Shown here: positions 14,167-14,947 of the stretch, one piece after another
How positions within the stretch are numbered: position 1 is the stretch's first letter
Layout: each line of letters begins with the position of its first letter
From: Myxococcales bacterium
GTDB taxonomy: Bacteria > Myxococcota_A > Bradymonadia > REDH01
Assembly (NCBI GenBank): GCA_020633625.1
Contig: JACKDJ010000054.1
Coordinates: 1 to 14,947, forward strand
Length of the DNA: 14,947 nucleotides
Direction of reading: 5' to 3'
Translations under genes and position numbers: made by a program
The notes under the pieces: model-generated
Databases searched by the model: none
Seen by the model: the letters and a program-made list of their open reading frames with translations, nothing else
What the model was told of the DNA's origin: nothing

Positions 14167-14576
14167 TGGCAGCGCCGTCCACCGGCTTCGAGGTCACCAA
14201 CAACCTCGCGGGCGCGACGCCGCCGTTCTTCCTCGGGCAGCAGACCATCGCCGACGGTGCAGAGCTCTCGGTCGAGCTCCTGAACGTGACGGAGCTCGTG
14301 TGCCTCACGAACACGGGCGAGGCCGACCTGAAGGTCACCGTCTACAGCGGCTCCTCGGCGTGCTTCTACCTCCTCAAGTCCGGCGCGTCCGTCACGCTGA
14401 AGATGAGCACCACGAAGTTCCAGGTGCGCAACGACAGCGGCGACGGCACGGCGGGCGCGGTGACGGGCTACGCGAGCCTCACCTCGCGCGCCGCCGCCTA
14501 CTTCCCGGACCTCACCGACGCCAACGGCTTCGACGGCGTGCAGAGCCACGACGGGACGCGCGTGGCGGTGGCGTGA
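14166..14576 (+). CDS. Small beta-rich virion-associated protein, 136 aa
   Basis: It begins at ATG 14166, sharing one base with the previous stop, with only a weak Shine-Dalgarno, so it is probably coupled to the coiled-coil gene. The sequence is beta-rich with Thr, Ser and Gly: a strand pair GAELSVELLNVTELVCL (residues ~31-47), ADLKVTVYSGSSACFYLL (~53-70) and ASVTLKMSTTKFQV (~74-87), the arrangement of a small sandwich. Its end (DLTDANGFDGVQSHDGTRVAVA) is probably extended. No family is recognised. Standing among adhesin genes, it is likely a tail or fibre accessory protein. Confidence 0.6.
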   Translation: MAAPSTGFEVTNNLAGATPPFFLGQQTIADGAELSVELLNVTELVCLTNTGEADLKVTVYSGSSACFYLLKSGASVTLKMSTTKFQVRNDSGDGTAGAVTGYASLTSRAAAYFPDLTDANGFDGVQSHDGTRVAVA

Positions 14577-14947
14577 GGCTGGCGACCGCCATAGCTGCGG
14601 GGGTAGTCGGGGCGCGTGCCTCGGCGGCCGCCCCCGAGACATGGCTCACGGGCTACCTCGATTGCGACGGCGTCGTCGACGCGCTCGCGGCGGGGGCGCT
14701 CTCGGGGGTCGACGCGGCCAACGCGATTTGGACGATGGTCGCCATCATCGAGCCGACGAGCGGGTCGGCGACCTATTGGGGAAGTACGCGCCGCGACAAC
14801 GGGCTGGCGCAAGCATTCCCGTATTGCAAATCCAGTTCTTCGTGGATTACGCAGGCGCGTCTCGCAGGGGCCTTCGGCACCAAGAACGGCGGCGAAATCA
14901 GCGTGACGGCACCGTCGTCGCCCGCGCTCGTGGCGGTAGCCATCACG
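14573..14947 (+). CDS. Unrecognised protein, N-terminal 125 codons (runs off window end)
   Basis: A frame starting at GTG 14573 overlaps the preceding stop (GTGA), like several genes upstream, and stays open to the last base, so the 3' end is missing. The Shine-Dalgarno is weak (GGCGGTGG just upstream). Residues 1-20 (MRLATAIAAGVVGARASAAA) resemble a signal or membrane-targeting segment with an Ala-x-Ala site, which would be unusual for a virion protein; it could equally be an Ala-rich start. Later residues include ANAIWTMVAIIEPTSGSATY and CKSSSSWITQARLAGAFGTK, without a known motif. From about 14725 many codons end in A or T (such as ATT, TAT, GGA, AGT, AAA), unlike all upstream genes. It may be a tail, lysis or host-interaction protein; the truncated sequence does not decide. 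Confidence 0.55.
   Translation, partial: MRLATAIAAGVVGARASAAAPETWLTGYLDCDGVVDALAAGALSGVDAANAIWTMVAIIEPTSGSATYWGSTRRDNGLAQAFPYCKSSSSWITQARLAGAFGTKNGGEISVTAPSSPALVAVAIT

Noticed and set aside
14616..14906. 96-codon + frame in the last 330 bases
   Set aside because: It is an Arg/Pro/Ser-rich shadow; the frame from GTG 14573 has the GTGA coupling and a normal protein composition.
1..14947. Contractile tail, CRISPR array, tRNA, insertion sequence or integrase
   Set aside because: No sheath-sized gene lies beside the tube gene, there are no spaced direct repeats or cloverleaf seen by eye, and no transposase or recombinase-like frame is present.

Overview
This window is part of a tailed-bacteriophage or prophage genome: a head-to-tail structural gene module, all on the + strand. 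DNA is very GC-rich (about 70% by eye) with codon third positions almost always G or C. Genes are packed end to end, many joined by ATGA, GTGA or TGATG stop/start overlaps. The host should therefore be a high-GC bacterium; nothing here fixes the taxon, and no integrase, repressor, tRNA or host gene is present to show whether the DNA is a free phage or a prophage.

Layout, left to right. Head: the 3' end of a probable scaffold-type protein (1-453), an unrecognised 149-aa protein (453-902), the major capsid protein (913-1881, HK97 fold, possibly Mu gpT-like) and a probable head-decoration protein (1920-2318). Connector: a two-domain head-tail connector with an EF-hand-like loop (2375-3199), a tail-completion-type protein (3196-3861) and a tail-terminator-type protein (3858-4298). 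Tail shaft: tail tube (4308-5507), the tail assembly chaperone pair made by a predicted -1 ribosomal frameshift (5520-5918 and its extension to 6226), and a short 545-aa tape measure (6223-7860). Tail tip: two distal-tail proteins (7854-8477, 8474-9157), a large hub-like protein (9154-11697), a beta-rich protein (11694-12614), a LamG-like lectin-domain adhesin (12616-13884), a small coiled-coil protein (13939-14166), a small beta protein (14166-14576), and a gene cut by the window end (14573-14947).

The order terminator, single tail tube, chaperone G/GT, tape measure, distal tail and hub, with no sheath gene, indicates a long non-contractile tail (siphovirus morphology). The tape measure suggests a tail of very roughly 80 nm. 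The head genes build the shell, the three connector proteins close the head and cap the tail, the chaperones load tube subunits on the tape measure, and the tip and lectin genes probably recognise the host surface.

The most notable observation is a textbook-like -1 frameshift element at the end of the short chaperone gene: a slippery heptamer GGGCCCT, a 6-nt spacer and an 8-bp stem. It leads into a 104-residue extension with a cysteine cluster. Other points are an EF-hand-type calcium loop in the connector, hairpins beside the capsid and connector genes, and a drop in G/C-ending codons in the last gene. Function calls rest on gene order and sequence patterns only; no database search was possible.
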